Of a DNA stretch of 64,000 bases, positions 33,741 to 43,481 are shown one piece after another (the stretch's first letter is position 1; each line of letters begins with the position of its first letter). The stretch covers positions 3,100,001 to 3,164,000 of the forward strand of contig NW_024468909.1 of NCBI RefSeq assembly GCF_011745365.1, read 5' to 3'. Under the pieces are notes generated by a model, which was not told the origin of the DNA, searched no databases, and worked only from the letters and a program-made list of their open reading frames with translations. Source of the DNA: Cryphonectria parasitica EP155. Its lineage: Eukaryota > Ascomycota > Sordariomycetes > Diaporthales > Cryphonectriaceae. Made by a program: the position numbers and the translations under genes.

Positions 33741-35873
33741 TTACAGGACATTAGGGCCTCCCTGTGTCCTTAGTTCAGAGTATCGAACAAATAGCTGATC
33801 CTTGAAATGGGAGTGCCGTATTCCCTTCGGTCTGGCCTTGGCAAAGGCATCAATTGCCTGCTGAACCCCAAAGCCGCACCTCTCGATCAGGTAGCACACG
33901 ATGAAATACCCAGTGCGGTTGTAGCCATAGTGACAGTGCACACCCACAGCGTGCTCTGCATCCTCATCCCAATGCTCCTCTTTGGCCCGGATCTCCTGCT
34001 CCTTGCGCAGCCGGTCCACAAGCACAACGAAGCGATCAACCTCGGCGTCTGTAGGTGGTATCTTGGAGACCGTTGGGAACTTGTGATACCGCACACCCGC
34101 CCTCTCGAGGCCAGCTGGGTCGTAGACAGGAGTGTCCTTGGAGATGTCGATAATATCCTTGACGATTCGGCCCCACTTGCTCACAAATTTCGCAGGCGAG
34201 TGCTCATCGTCCACCTCACGCATGGTCTTCATGGCGCGGAAGACGCCCGCTATGGACTTGGAGACGGGCGCAACGCCCTGCCACTTGGCCAAGTTCTTGA
34301 GCTCCCACTTCCCCTCCTTGTTGAGGTACTGCAGCTGCCAGCTGAGAGAGAGCCGGCCGGTGACATGCTGCGACAGGAAGTCCGCAGTGACCGATGCGAG
34401 GATATGTGAGCAGTCCTGCGTGTAGATCAAAGCATGTGTCCCTTGCGGAAGAATTACCGATTTAACGACCTTGTCCGGATGCAGCGGTTGCGAAGGCATA
34501 CCGATGATTGCTGTGGCCTCGTGTGGTGTAGTTGGATCCTCGTGAAGATCCTCGTCAACGTTCTCAGTGCCTCGTCTCTTGTCTCGGCGAAAGTCTTCAT
34601 CCCTGATATCTGTGATGCTCTTGATTGGCTCTGGGATCGAGGCTACGGACGTGTCAATGGGCGCGGCGGTGTCCACGATGGATTGGTGATAACCCGATGT
34701 ACCATTCTGCAGAATGGAAGCCTCGGCCTTCTTGAGAAAGCTGGCAATCTTGTCGATCTCTTTGGCCGGTGTGATGTGGTCTTTGCCGCCCGCGATCAAG
34801 AAAACCGGGATATTGAGAGTGGCCCAGATGTCTTGACCGGCGATACCCCCTTTTGGTACGCCATTCTCGTACGTTGGCAGGCTACCCCACGCCATTCTTC
34901 GCCAGGTCGGTGTCCTGCTCTGACGATTAAATCGATACTGTGATCGTTTGGACTCCTGGTCTGCCCCAGCCCCAACGAATCTCCTCACGCTGGCACTCTC
35001 GATACCTCCACGAGCATCCCAGGTGCGCCAGAGGTTGAAGACTGGAGTTGGTATCCAGAGCAGCTTCCTGAAAGTTTTCACCTGCTCTGCTGTCGGGGGA
35101 CCAGATGGTGGACAGATAGCAACGAGCGCCATAACATGGTCTGCCACCCTGCTCGAGCCTGGAGATGCTAGGCGTGCTGAAAGTGCACAGCCCATGCTAT
35201 GACCAACCAGTACAATGCCTTGCCCTGCATTCTTGTCGCGATAACCATCGATAATTACGTCCAGCAGCTCGGTCAGCGCCTCGTTGGTATAGGCGCCCCA
35301 TGTAGTCGGCGCGAGCTCCGAGACACCACATCCTGGGAGGTCCACAGCCAGACATGACGAATTGTGCGTTAGGCTAGTGAGCAATGGATAAAATTGCGCG
35401 ACCGAGCCACCGAGCCCGTGGATAAACACCAGGAGAGGTAAGGGCGCCGGATCTCGTGGGAGCTCGTCCAGGCGTGCGTGAGGCTTGAAGAAGACGCGCA
35501 CAGCCGGATAAGTGAAACGGCTCGTGGTAAAAGTCTTTATCTCCGAGTTGCTCCTGAGCAGGTCAGGATCTGTGGCTTTGGCATCTAGGAAGGTTGTTAA
35601 TTTGTGGCATTCGTCTCCAGGAGGGGGCAGGTGATGGTGAAAGCACCGACCATAGCTCTCAGGTGCTGGTGTAGAATCCTGAGCCTGTATTGATCCATTT
35701 GCGTTTTTGGTTGGCGAGGCGGCCATCCGTCTCAGGTACCAGACTGACAAGACCACAGCTGTCGTGGTGAAAGCTGACAATAGCGCAGCACGAGAGCCAG
35801 ATGTATTCAGCAGTGGCTGAATCTTTTGTGCCAAGTTATGGTTGAGGAGAGAGCCGTTCAGACCCCCGGCCAT
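33741..35873 (-). CDS. Alpha/beta-hydrolase fused to a dual-specificity (Cys) phosphatase domain
   Basis: Single-exon gene of 710 aa with two enzyme domains. Start at MAGGLNGS, the first ATG in the frame. Seen: a hydrophobic segment at about 29-47 (probable membrane anchor), an alpha/beta-hydrolase domain with oxyanion loop HGLGG (about 152-156), nucleophile elbow GHSMG (about 224-228), an acid in FLIAGGKDHITP and a catalytic His in LPQGTHALIY. Between acid and His is a roughly 90-residue acidic, low-complexity insertion. The C-terminal domain carries HCHYGYNRTG (about 646-655), an HCX5R loop of the kind seen in dual-specificity and capping-enzyme RNA 5'-phosphatases, with the following RHSHFKDQLFVRY. 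All catalytic residues are present in both halves, so both may be active. Substrates are unknown, and a membrane lipid or ester role is only a guess. Tail-to-tail with noxR. Confidence 0.88.
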   Translation of the reverse strand: MAGGLNGSLLNHNLAQKIQPLLNTSGSRAALLSAFTTTAVVLSVWYLRRMAASPTKNANGSIQAQDSTPAPESYGRCFHHHLPPPGDECHKLTTFLDAKATDPDLLRSNSEIKTFTTSRFTYPAVRVFFKPHARLDELPRDPAPLPLLVFIHGLGGSVAQFYPLLTSLTHNSSCLAVDLPGCGVSELAPTTWGAYTNEALTELLDVIIDGYRDKNAGQGIVLVGHSMGCALSARLASPGSSRVADHVMALVAICPPSGPPTAEQVKTFRKLLWIPTPVFNLWRTWDARGGIESASVRRFVGAGADQESKRSQYRFNRQSRTPTWRRMAWGSLPTYENGVPKGGIAGQDIWATLNIPVFLIAGGKDHITPAKEIDKIASFLKKAEASILQNGTSGYHQSIVDTAAPIDTSVASIPEPIKSITDIRDEDFRRDKRRGTENVDEDLHEDPTTPHEATAIIGMPSQPLHPDKVVKSVILPQGTHALIYTQDCSHILASVTADFLSQHVTGRLSLSWQLQYLNKEGKWELKNLAKWQGVAPVSKSIAGVFRAMKTMREVDDEHSPAKFVSKWGRIVKDIIDISKDTPVYDPAGLERAGVRYHKFPTVSKIPPTDAEVDRFVVLVDRLRKEQEIRAKEEHWDEDAEHAVGVHCHYGYNRTGYFIVCYLIERCGFGVQQAIDAFAKARPKGIRHSHFKDQLFVRYSELRTQGGPNVL

Positions 35874-37257
35874 GTCGCGATATCGGACCAATCACCAAAG
35901 GAAATAGACAACGCCTAATCAGGAGAATATGAGATTGTGTGAGGTCGCCCTGGTGTCGTATTGTCCTTTATCTTATCAGACTGTTTCTGCAGTGACTGTT
36001 TTTGTCTGGTGCGTTCGTTCGTTTGTCTTTCTTGGGGAGGAGAGTGAAAGAGGAAGGCAAACATCCAGACGGTGACCCACACAACATGACAGGACCTTGA
36101 TGGAGGCAATGGATGAACGAGCAATACACCGGTGTTGCGATGAGAATTTTTCCAATCCGGGTGCTCTCAGGATAATGAAGGCTGGTAAAATGGCGGCGTC
36201 TTGAAGAAGCAGCGGTGTCGAAAGGATCGGTCGGGAAGGGGGAAAAAAGCCTCTTTTCCAGACACAAAAACTGCTACCTCAACTGAGTTACTCACTCTGA
36301 TGCGTGCCGTGCCATGCCAGAGTAGTCAACTGTCATCCTAGATCGAGCAAGGCTGGGATGTGTTGGGTGGTGTGTTGTTGGCATGGACAATGTTCAACGG
36401 TCGAATTAAGCAGATTCAGGGTTTCAGAGTTGCCCGGTTGGGAAGGCTGCGACGCCTTGTTTCTAGGCCCTATTGGAGGGTGGTTAAAATGCGAAGAGGG
36501 CCAAAGGTTGACTGCTGCTCACTTGATGGTGGCTCTCTCTTAGGCTTAATTATAGTGGTGAAAATGTCGGTTCTGATGCGAGGGGGTGATGCGAAGGTTT
36601 TTTTGTTCCCGGCAACGGAAGAATCGGGGAGGAGCGATGACATAGCTACTTTAGCCTTTCTGCGCCAACTGCAAGTCTGCTGCAGAAGGGCCATTCATTG
36701 AGCGTCTGTTACAAGCGTGCGCCATTGGTTTTTGCGGCCACGTAATTGTTATTCCTACTCATTCCTCCTACCAAAAGTATGTTTCACGTATAGGCGCGAG
36801 AGAGGGAAAGCAATGCTTATTAGGCGATGCATCCATGTGTTTGCATAAGACTTTCAAGGACGTTTGGGAGGCCAATGTGTTGTTCCCACTTAGTCCCTAG
36901 TACTAGTATGTGCAGCTGCCATCTGCAGAGAGGACACCCAATGTAGACACTCCTGCTTCTGGTCCTAGCATTGTGCCTGGAGTTGACACAAAGGGCAAAA
37001 AAATATGATTCGAGTCGCTGTGCTGACTCGGTCCAAGGGAACCATTACGGACCCAATGAACCTCTACTGAGGGCGCGGGTCTGAGAGGTCTCGGTAGCAT
37101 TTGCGCTTTCAGAGGTTAATGCCTTCAGAGGATGAAACAAGGTCGTACGAGGTTGGGTTGTCTCCTCGAATAGTGGTGGCATGCAATTTGTTATAGCGCA
37201 TATGTGAAAACAGGCGGTGGTGAGCAAGCGAGCGTTGCTATTGCGCAAAGGGTCTTC
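35874..37257. other. Intergenic region, 1.4 kb
   Basis: Promoter side of the hydrolase-phosphatase gene and 3' flank of the NDUFAF3-like gene. The open frames here are unrecognised. Nothing else supported. Confidence 0.6.
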
Positions 37258-38069
37258 CTAGTCGTATCTTGCACCTATACCCTCCCTCCAACCGATTGGT
37301 ATCAAGGCCGCAGCAACATCGTCTACCCCTCGCTCCGTAGCCAACATGTTAAACTGTGAAGCTGCGTTCCTCGTATCCAGGATCTCAATGCGCAGGCCCA
37401 GGCTTGTGAGATACCGTCGCGTCGCCGGGCTCAAAGGCCTCATCTCAGGGCCCAAGCCAAGGATGAGCAAATCTGCACTCTCCAGTCAGTCGGGCACCAT
37501 GATTGAAAACCTCCCGGGGGGAGGAGGGAGGACGGTCTTATCCTACCGGGTTTGGGCCAAAGCAGATCCAACAGCCCGAAAGCCCCCTCTTCCACCTCCC
37601 ATTGACCCTTGGTATTTATGAGCTTCATGTTTTTTCCCCACGGCTGCCACTCAAACGCCTCGCCGCCGACCAGCAGTACGCCCTTGCCGTCGTAGATCGA
37701 CACGCCGCTGTTGAGCTTGAACCCATCCGAGGAGCAGATGTCCACGGACGTCGAGGGCGCGGGCGACTGGCCCAGCATGTCCATGCGGTTGAAGTCGGTC
37801 GTTGGGGGCCCCTCGGGGATCTCCTCCTGATTGTGGGCACGTCTGGGCCGAAAGAGCGAGGTATGCAAGGGCGCACATAGCCGCGGAGGTAACGAAGGCG
37901 ACGACGGCCGTCGAGTGGACAGAGGGGACGCGAGACGTGTGTGAGCTTGGGATGCGGGGACGTTCGTCGTGATCGTACGCCGTGTGGAATGGCTTGCTTC
38001 GAATAGGTAGCGACGAGACTGTGCAGCATAATCCAATGCCCTCAGCGGGCGCAGAGTCGACGCCATCAT
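37258..38069 (-). CDS. NDUFAF3-like mitochondrial complex I assembly factor (Mth938 domain)
   Basis: Helps assemble NADH:ubiquinone oxidoreductase in the mitochondrial matrix. Exons 37547-38069 and 37258-37472, with intron 37473-37546 (GTAGGA donor, GCAG acceptor). Start set at the MMASTLRPL doublet, because the following Arg/Ser-rich, acid-poor stretch (YAAQSRRYLFEASHSTRRTITTN) looks like a presequence. An upstream in-frame ATG at 38180 would add 37 residues that do not look like a targeting signal. Seen: FNRMDMLGQSP, GFKLNSGVSIYDGKGVLLVGGEAF, then DLLILGLGPEMRPLSP and LGLRIEILDTRNAASQFNMLATERGVDDVAAALIP in pieces typical of the DUF498/Mth938 fold, where a strand and helix precede the RGVDDV turn. 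Ends at IGARYD. 245 aa. Confidence 0.9.
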
Positions 38070-38904
38070 GCCGAGGTGACGATTCGCGAATTCAGTGTAC
38101 TCATTTTGGGCGAGCAGCACCTGCCGAGATGCAGTGAGCTGTTCTGGAAAAAGGTTCAGATTGGGCCCTGTATCCCACACTGCGTCATGGACGGGCTAGC
38201 CTGCCGCCGTGAGTGACTCCTCTATCCCAGCGAGAGAAAAAACTATGAAGAAAGACCGCCGCCCCCCCCCCCCCCCAACAAAAAGAAAGAAAAAAAGAAA
38301 AAAACCTACCACCACCAACCACGGAGCAAAAGCACAGGCCAGAACAACATGTAGAGAGTCGGAATCCAAGCACTGGCATATGCTCCATTATAACCGACCA
38401 CATAATCTACGCATGTTAAAAAAATCTTATGCCGCGAATGCGAGCGAACGAAACACTGGTGCACCTGGCTTCATCGTGTATAATTGCAGCCTGGCAATTG
38501 GCTATTGTCGTGTCGGACGAATGGGTGATATTGTCGGTTGTGCATTCTTGACAACATCCGGTTGAGGTTAACTCACGAGCGTGAACGCATTTCGCAGCGG
38601 TAAAGGGCACAATATGTATCTTTCCACGACTCGATGGCCTTGTTCATTTTCGATCATCAAGACGCTCCACTGGTAAAGCAAGCCCTAAGAACAGAGAAAC
38701 AGCGGTTTTGGTGACGCCCCTTTGATGTGTGTGCTGTCTTGATTGTGATTTCAAGATGCAGCCATTTTCCCACTACCCTGGTCAAGATGAACTCCCGAGC
38801 AGAAAACTGTTTTGACACCGCCCAAAATCCGCCTTGCCGTGTCCGGTTTCCGTAAACCGAAATCACATCCCACCGAAGAACCCTCCTGTCGTCATGCCAG
38901 CTGC
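38070..38904. other. Intergenic region
   Basis: About 0.8 kb between the NDUFAF3-like start and the eL34 stop. It contains a C15 run (38262-38276) followed by an A-rich tract. No gene supported. Confidence 0.6.
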
Positions 38905-39689
38905 TTATTTCTTCTTCTCGTTCTGGCTCTGCTCCTTCAGCACCTTCTTGACAATCTTCTGCTCTTCGATCAGGAACGCACGGACAATACGGTCACGCAC
39001 GCAGTTGCCGCATCTCGAACCGCCGTATGCGCGCTGGACGGTCTTCTTGGGCTTGGAGATCTGAGAGTACTCGCGGGGTCGCAGGGCGGGGATCTGTATA
39101 GTCAACGCCGTTAGCCAATGTCCGCGCCAGAATATCCGCCTCCCAAAACAAGTAAGTTCTTTTCGGCAGATGATAGTCGGAAGGCAGACGATCGATCAGA
39201 GGGCGGGCGGCGTCGCATGTGTCGGTCCTTGATTCCATCCCATCGATTCCTATGGCTTCTCCATGGCCACCCCTGAACAGAGCGAGGAGAAATTGTCGAA
39301 AGAACTCTGTTGCCGTAGGTTTTATGGTGCGCGCTATCTGTACTTGTCGTGATGCCGTGATCTCGCCGTCCGCCATCGTCGTCTCGTCTCGTCGCTCTCA
39401 ATTGCCAGTCGGGTTCGAGGTGTTCAACTTACGCCAGGCAGCTTGGTACCGCAGTCGCCACACTTGGGAGCAGTGCCACGCTTCTTGATGTGCAGGACAC
39501 GCAGCTCACCACCGGGGGTCTTGACAATACGAGTCCGGTTGGAGGTGGTGTTGTAGCTGGCAGGCGAGAACTTCGGTCAGTACGGCAGATCCACTTCCCA
39601 CACATCCCTTCGACCATCATCAACTTCATTTAGATTCGGGGAAATTCTCACCCGTTACGGCGACGGTAGGTGACACGGTTGCCAGGCAT
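38905..39689 (-). CDS. RPL34: Cytosolic 60S ribosomal protein eL34
   Basis: Structural component of the large cytosolic ribosomal subunit. Exons 39652-39689, 39433-39556, 38905-39093 give 116 aa, the usual length. Seen: [29 protein letters not shown] in family order across intron 1, two CxxC pairs (CGDC and CGNC) that form the zinc site, and a Lys-rich end (QSQNEKKK). Intron 2 is 339 bp, long for this window. I looked for box C/D motifs in it on the sense strand and found none. Early placement of intron 1 after about 13 codons is typical of ribosomal protein genes. Confidence 0.96.
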
Positions 39690-40801
39690 TTTGACTGTTT
39701 TGGCGTGATTTGTCGTGGAAAATGGGCTGGCCGAACGTGGATCTCGTCTTTTCGCGAGCGAGGTTGAAGGTGGATTGGTTTTGCGTTTGGTGTTGGAGTA
39801 ATTTTTTGAGAAGTGCGCTGTGGCTTGGACACAATGCACGGACCACATGCTGCGCCAGGCTCAACCCAGCTGTGGCTTGACCCTGTGGAGCGGGGCCATA
39901 TGCGCACCTGCGCCCTAGTGTCCATAATTACTTGCACAGGCCTCAAATTCAAGTGACGGGTCAGTGACGGAAGAATACCACAAATTCAGCTATGGCTCCT
40001 TGATTAAGGTGAAGATGATGTGTTCGTGAGGAACTAAGTAAATTTGCCAGTATAGCAATATAGACACTTCACAACGCTCGGGCTTCAGCGTCCAAAGTCA
40101 GGATTATTTTTGATGCTTTCTTCGTGCGTTGATTATCGAGGCTATACAGTATCGGCCTGTAGTTATCCACTCTTGCGAAATCCTGCCATACATGCGTTCA
40201 AAACCGTCTCATGCTTGAATCGGATGTGTTCCTCAAGGTGACGACTCTCTGTCGTGGTGTGAGGCCGGATTCCGTGGTTACAGAGCCAATCGATACGACA
40301 TGCAAGGCCACGCCAGCAAGTAGGAGAGGGCGCATCTCATGAAATTCCAGTGCAGCCCTATGCTTCTTAGAATATGTGACATACCCATCGCTGTTTCATG
40401 CGATATTTCAAGCAGCTGCTGATTCATATATGGCAGCAGTTCGCTTAGGTTGGGATGAACCCAAAAATCCAATCAGACAAAGTCGCAATCGAGAAATCCT
40501 CCCGTTGTGAGGATGGCATGGCATCCAGGAACGTAGTATCCCTTGGAAAAGCTGCCATTGTTGCGGGAGTTTGCCGTGACGTTGATTTTGCTGTAAATTG
40601 TAGGTGCCTGTACGCCCGAAATGGCAGCCTCTGTTGATGCTGACTCTGGCAGCCACCTGCCACTGGACACAGTCTCCGCAGCCACACTGAAAGATGGAGA
40701 GGCTTTCTTGTGCAACACGCCATCACCAACTCATTTGTCTCCCCACAGGGTTATGTTGATTGAGAAATGCTCGTGAGGGTCTCTGATGAGGATCGGACCC
40801 C
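39690..40801. other. Intergenic region
   Basis: 1.1 kb holding the eL34 promoter and the 3' flank of the small unknown gene. No supportable gene or clear motif. Confidence 0.6.
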
Positions 40802-41287
40802 TCATGTACTCGGGGTCAGCCAGTCAGGGTGGTCTTTTGGGAGCCAAGGCTTGATGCCCTTTGGGTTGTCTTTGCGGCTCTGCTTGGCTCGCTCGAGGAT
40901 CTTGGTATTCTCTGGGCTGGTCACTGCTTGCTTCAGCTCCTCGATCTCTCTCCGGGCATCTTTCGTAGCCTCCCCCACCTCCTCTGTCGCATCCAGTCAG
41001 CCATCCATCATGTGCATCAGAGGCTGCAACTCTGCAGTAATTCATTTGCTGCATACCAGGTGTTTGTGAAGCGCTAATGCGTTCACTCATCCGGGGAATT
41101 GTTGAGCGCATGTTGCGCACCTGCAGCAAGGGATGCATGAGTATGGGTGTGCAGTACTGCTGATTCTAAGGGATGGGCTTCTCACCAGAATGTGCAGTTT
41201 TTTCAGATCCTGTAGGGCTTTGCCTGTGGCAGCCTCATCCCAAGAGTCTGCATTCACTGTTGGCTTCTCATTTGGGCCAGCCATCAT
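40802..41287 (-). CDS. Small unrecognised protein, three exons, coiled-coil, basic C-terminus
   Basis: I do not recognise a named family. Exons 41186-41287, 41057-41120, 40802-40983 give 115 aa. Support comes from two good introns (65 and 73 bp, donors GTGAGA and GTATGC, acceptors TGCAG and GACAG, the second with a GCTGAC branch point) that join three frames into one 3n reading frame. Seen: an N-terminus with DSWDEAATGKALQDLKKLHIL, a short RSTIPRMSERI segment, a charged helix (EEVGEATKDARREIEELKQ) and a Lys/Pro/Trp-rich end (NPKGIKPWLPKDHPDW). It looks like a small fungal structural or complex-subunit protein. Cytosolic or nuclear location cannot be told. Head-to-head with the FAR1-like gene, sharing a 0.7 kb promoter. 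Confidence 0.72.
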
Positions 41288-41978
41288 GTCACTGAATCTA
41301 ATCTGGTCAAAGGTTGGGAGGCGGGGCGACTGGTGGAAAGTTCAGGGGTGGAATGGCGCCGAGGGATGGCACAGTATTATTACGGAAAGAAAATAGTGAT
41401 GTGCAGTTGTATTGACCTCAGCTGGGTGAGACATGCAGGCAGTTTTCGGTTCACATGCCAAACAGAAGGTTGCAGGGTTGGGAAATATGTACTGTGTTGT
41501 CATGGCAGGCTTGGGGGCCTAAGGTGAAGGGACGTGCCCCATTGAGGCAGGGTGGGGCGATAGTGAGGGTGGCTTATCACACGTGATAACAGCGCTAAGT
41601 TTTCCTGGCCTGTTCAATGCTGTCCAATCTTTCAAAGCTTCCAAGTCAGCCCAAGTCAACTCTCACAGGCTCAACTCGCTGAAACCCCAACGGCAGGGTC
41701 ACACCAAGCTCCCTGGTACACATCTTGTTGATCTCAACAGCCCGGTCATCACTCCACAGGCCAGCAGCGTAGGCTGTGATAGACTCTGGGTGAGCAGGTC
41801 CCTTGTGATCCGGCCTCTCTCCCACCCACCGTGGCATCTGCCTCTGCACATACGGAGCAACACGAGACCAGTCTGCCCCCTGGTCCTCAATTTGCCTGGC
41901 GGCCCAGAGCTCCCGACCAATCACCATCCACACCTGACCAGCTGACAAGGCCCACCCTACTCTAGGCGAGGGTGCGAG
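41288..41978. other. Divergent promoter between the small unknown gene and the FAR1-like gene
   Basis: 0.7 kb containing the E-box/GATA near-palindrome listed separately and little else that can be named. Confidence 0.55.
41574..41589. promoter_or_regulatory. Near-palindromic E-box flanked by GATA words
   Basis: TTATCACACGTGATAA contains CACGTG (41580-41585) with TTATCA on one side and GATAA on the other, so a bHLH core sits between two inverted GATA-type words. It lies in the divergent promoter between two genes, about 390 bp from the plus-strand start. Function is inferred. Confidence 0.4.
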
Positions 41979-43262
41979 ATGGACCGTATGATTGGCTGGG
42001 CCGACGAAAGCGTACCAAACATCCCTCAGGACGACCACACAGTTTCAGTTGGCACTGTCCCGCCTCCCTCATACCACCATCCGCACCAGCATCAACATCA
42101 CACTCATACGCAGCATCCTCACGCGCAGCATCCCTTTACTCAAAGCCCCGTGCAACCTCAGCATCCTGCCACTGCTGCAGGAGGCTATGGGCATCACAGC
42201 TGGCAGACGGTCGCCCCGCCGCCTCCTGTGAATGCCACCACTGCTGTGCCACCGCAGCAACAACAGGTGGTGCCGCCATCCAGGCCTCAATCGACCATCT
42301 CAATTCCTGCAACCACGCCTGTCCCCGTCCCCATCCCTGTATCTCTGCCAGCTCCGCCCCAAGCGACATCATCCACGTCTATTCCGCAGCAGCAGTCGCA
42401 GCAGACTCAGCAGCAGCAGCCGGCGCCCCCGCCGCAGCAAACGCCGACCCACCCGCAGCCAAGACAGACCAAGAAGCGGAAGCTGAACGACCAGCAGAGG
42501 CAGCAGCAACAGTCACAACAAGCGTCTGCCGGCTCATCTGCCTCGAGTTCCGATAGACTCGGCCTGCTGCAGACCAATCTTCCCTCACCCGCCCCATCCG
42601 CATCAGTCCCCACGCCGCCTCCTCCAAATCAGCAGTCCTCCCAGCCAACGGCCAACGTGCCTTCCTCGAAGCAGACCGCTCCTCCACAGACACCCCAGAA
42701 CTGGAGTCTGGCAGGCCCCTCGAGCGCACCTAGAAGCTCCTCTGCCATGCCTCAATCTCCGGCGCCGACCCTGGCACCTCCCCCAGAGGGCATATACCGC
42801 ACATTCGAAGACCTCCTTACTGCCGTGCAACGTGTGGCCAAAGATCAGGGCTACGGTGTTGTCAAGCTTCGGTCCAGCAACTACCGCGAGGGCAAGCCGA
42901 CGCGTTTTGACCTGGTATGTGACCGCGGAGGGGTGAAATACAGTAGTACTGCGAAGAAGCGCAACCCTAGCACGCGAAAGGTGGACTGTCCATGGCGTGG
43001 AAAGGCCGTGTGCGAAGTCCAGCTGGGCAACCAGTGGCGCTTCGTGGTCCAGGAAGCACGACACAACCATGAACCCCGCGTGCCCACTGCAGTTCCGGGA
43101 CAAGAGAGCAATCCCGTGGCGCAGAGTCTTAGGAGTCTCGTCCACAAGATTGATCGTTTGTCCCATGACACGACCCAGGGCCTCAGCCGGATCGAAAGCC
43201 GCCTCGAGAATATAGAGAAACGTCTAGAGGTCTTTGAGCAGCACCAGCAGAACCAGCACCAA

Positions 43263-43302
<40 letters not shown>

Positions 43303-43481
43303 CACACCAGAATCACATGGTCAACAACCGCGTCCCCATGATGGGCGGCCCGGGGATGCTGGACAGCAGGATGCAGCAGGTGGAGGCACGAATCGATGCA
43401 ATGGAGTCTAGAGGCATTGAGATGTCCATTGGCGACATGGACCCGACGACACGATCATTGCTCACGGGCTCTGCAATGTAG
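41979..43481 (+). CDS. FAR1-type DNA-binding domain protein, Q/P-rich, putative transcription regulator
   Basis: Single-exon gene of 500 aa. Seen: a His/Gln/Pro-rich N-terminal half with long QQQ and PPP runs, a basic nuclear-localisation-like cluster (TKKRKLND, about residue 166), then a compact domain at about residues 268-365 with FEDLLTAVQRVAKDQGYGVV, FDLVCDRGG, a Cys in DCPWR and a terminal HNHEPR. That Cys/His pattern and the QGYGVV opening fit the FAR1/WRKY-GCM1 zinc fold, which derives from Mutator-like transposases. After it comes a heptad-like segment (IDRLSHDTTQGLSRIESRLENIEKRLEVFEQ) and a (CAG)12 polyQ. No transposase catalytic region is present, so it is likely a domesticated DNA-binding factor. 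Targets are unknown. Confidence 0.8.
43266..43301 (+). repeat. (CAG)12 repeat coding for polyglutamine
   Basis: Pure CAG tract in frame inside the FAR1-like gene. Its length is likely variable between strains. Confidence 0.95.

Noticed and set aside
38070..38180. Longer start for the NDUFAF3-like protein at 38180
   Set aside because: The added residues are acidic and not presequence-like; the MM start at 38069 gives a better mitochondrial signal. Not fully excluded.
39094..39432. Possible snoRNA in the long eL34 intron 2
   Set aside because: No RTGATGA box on the sense strand; intron length alone is not evidence.
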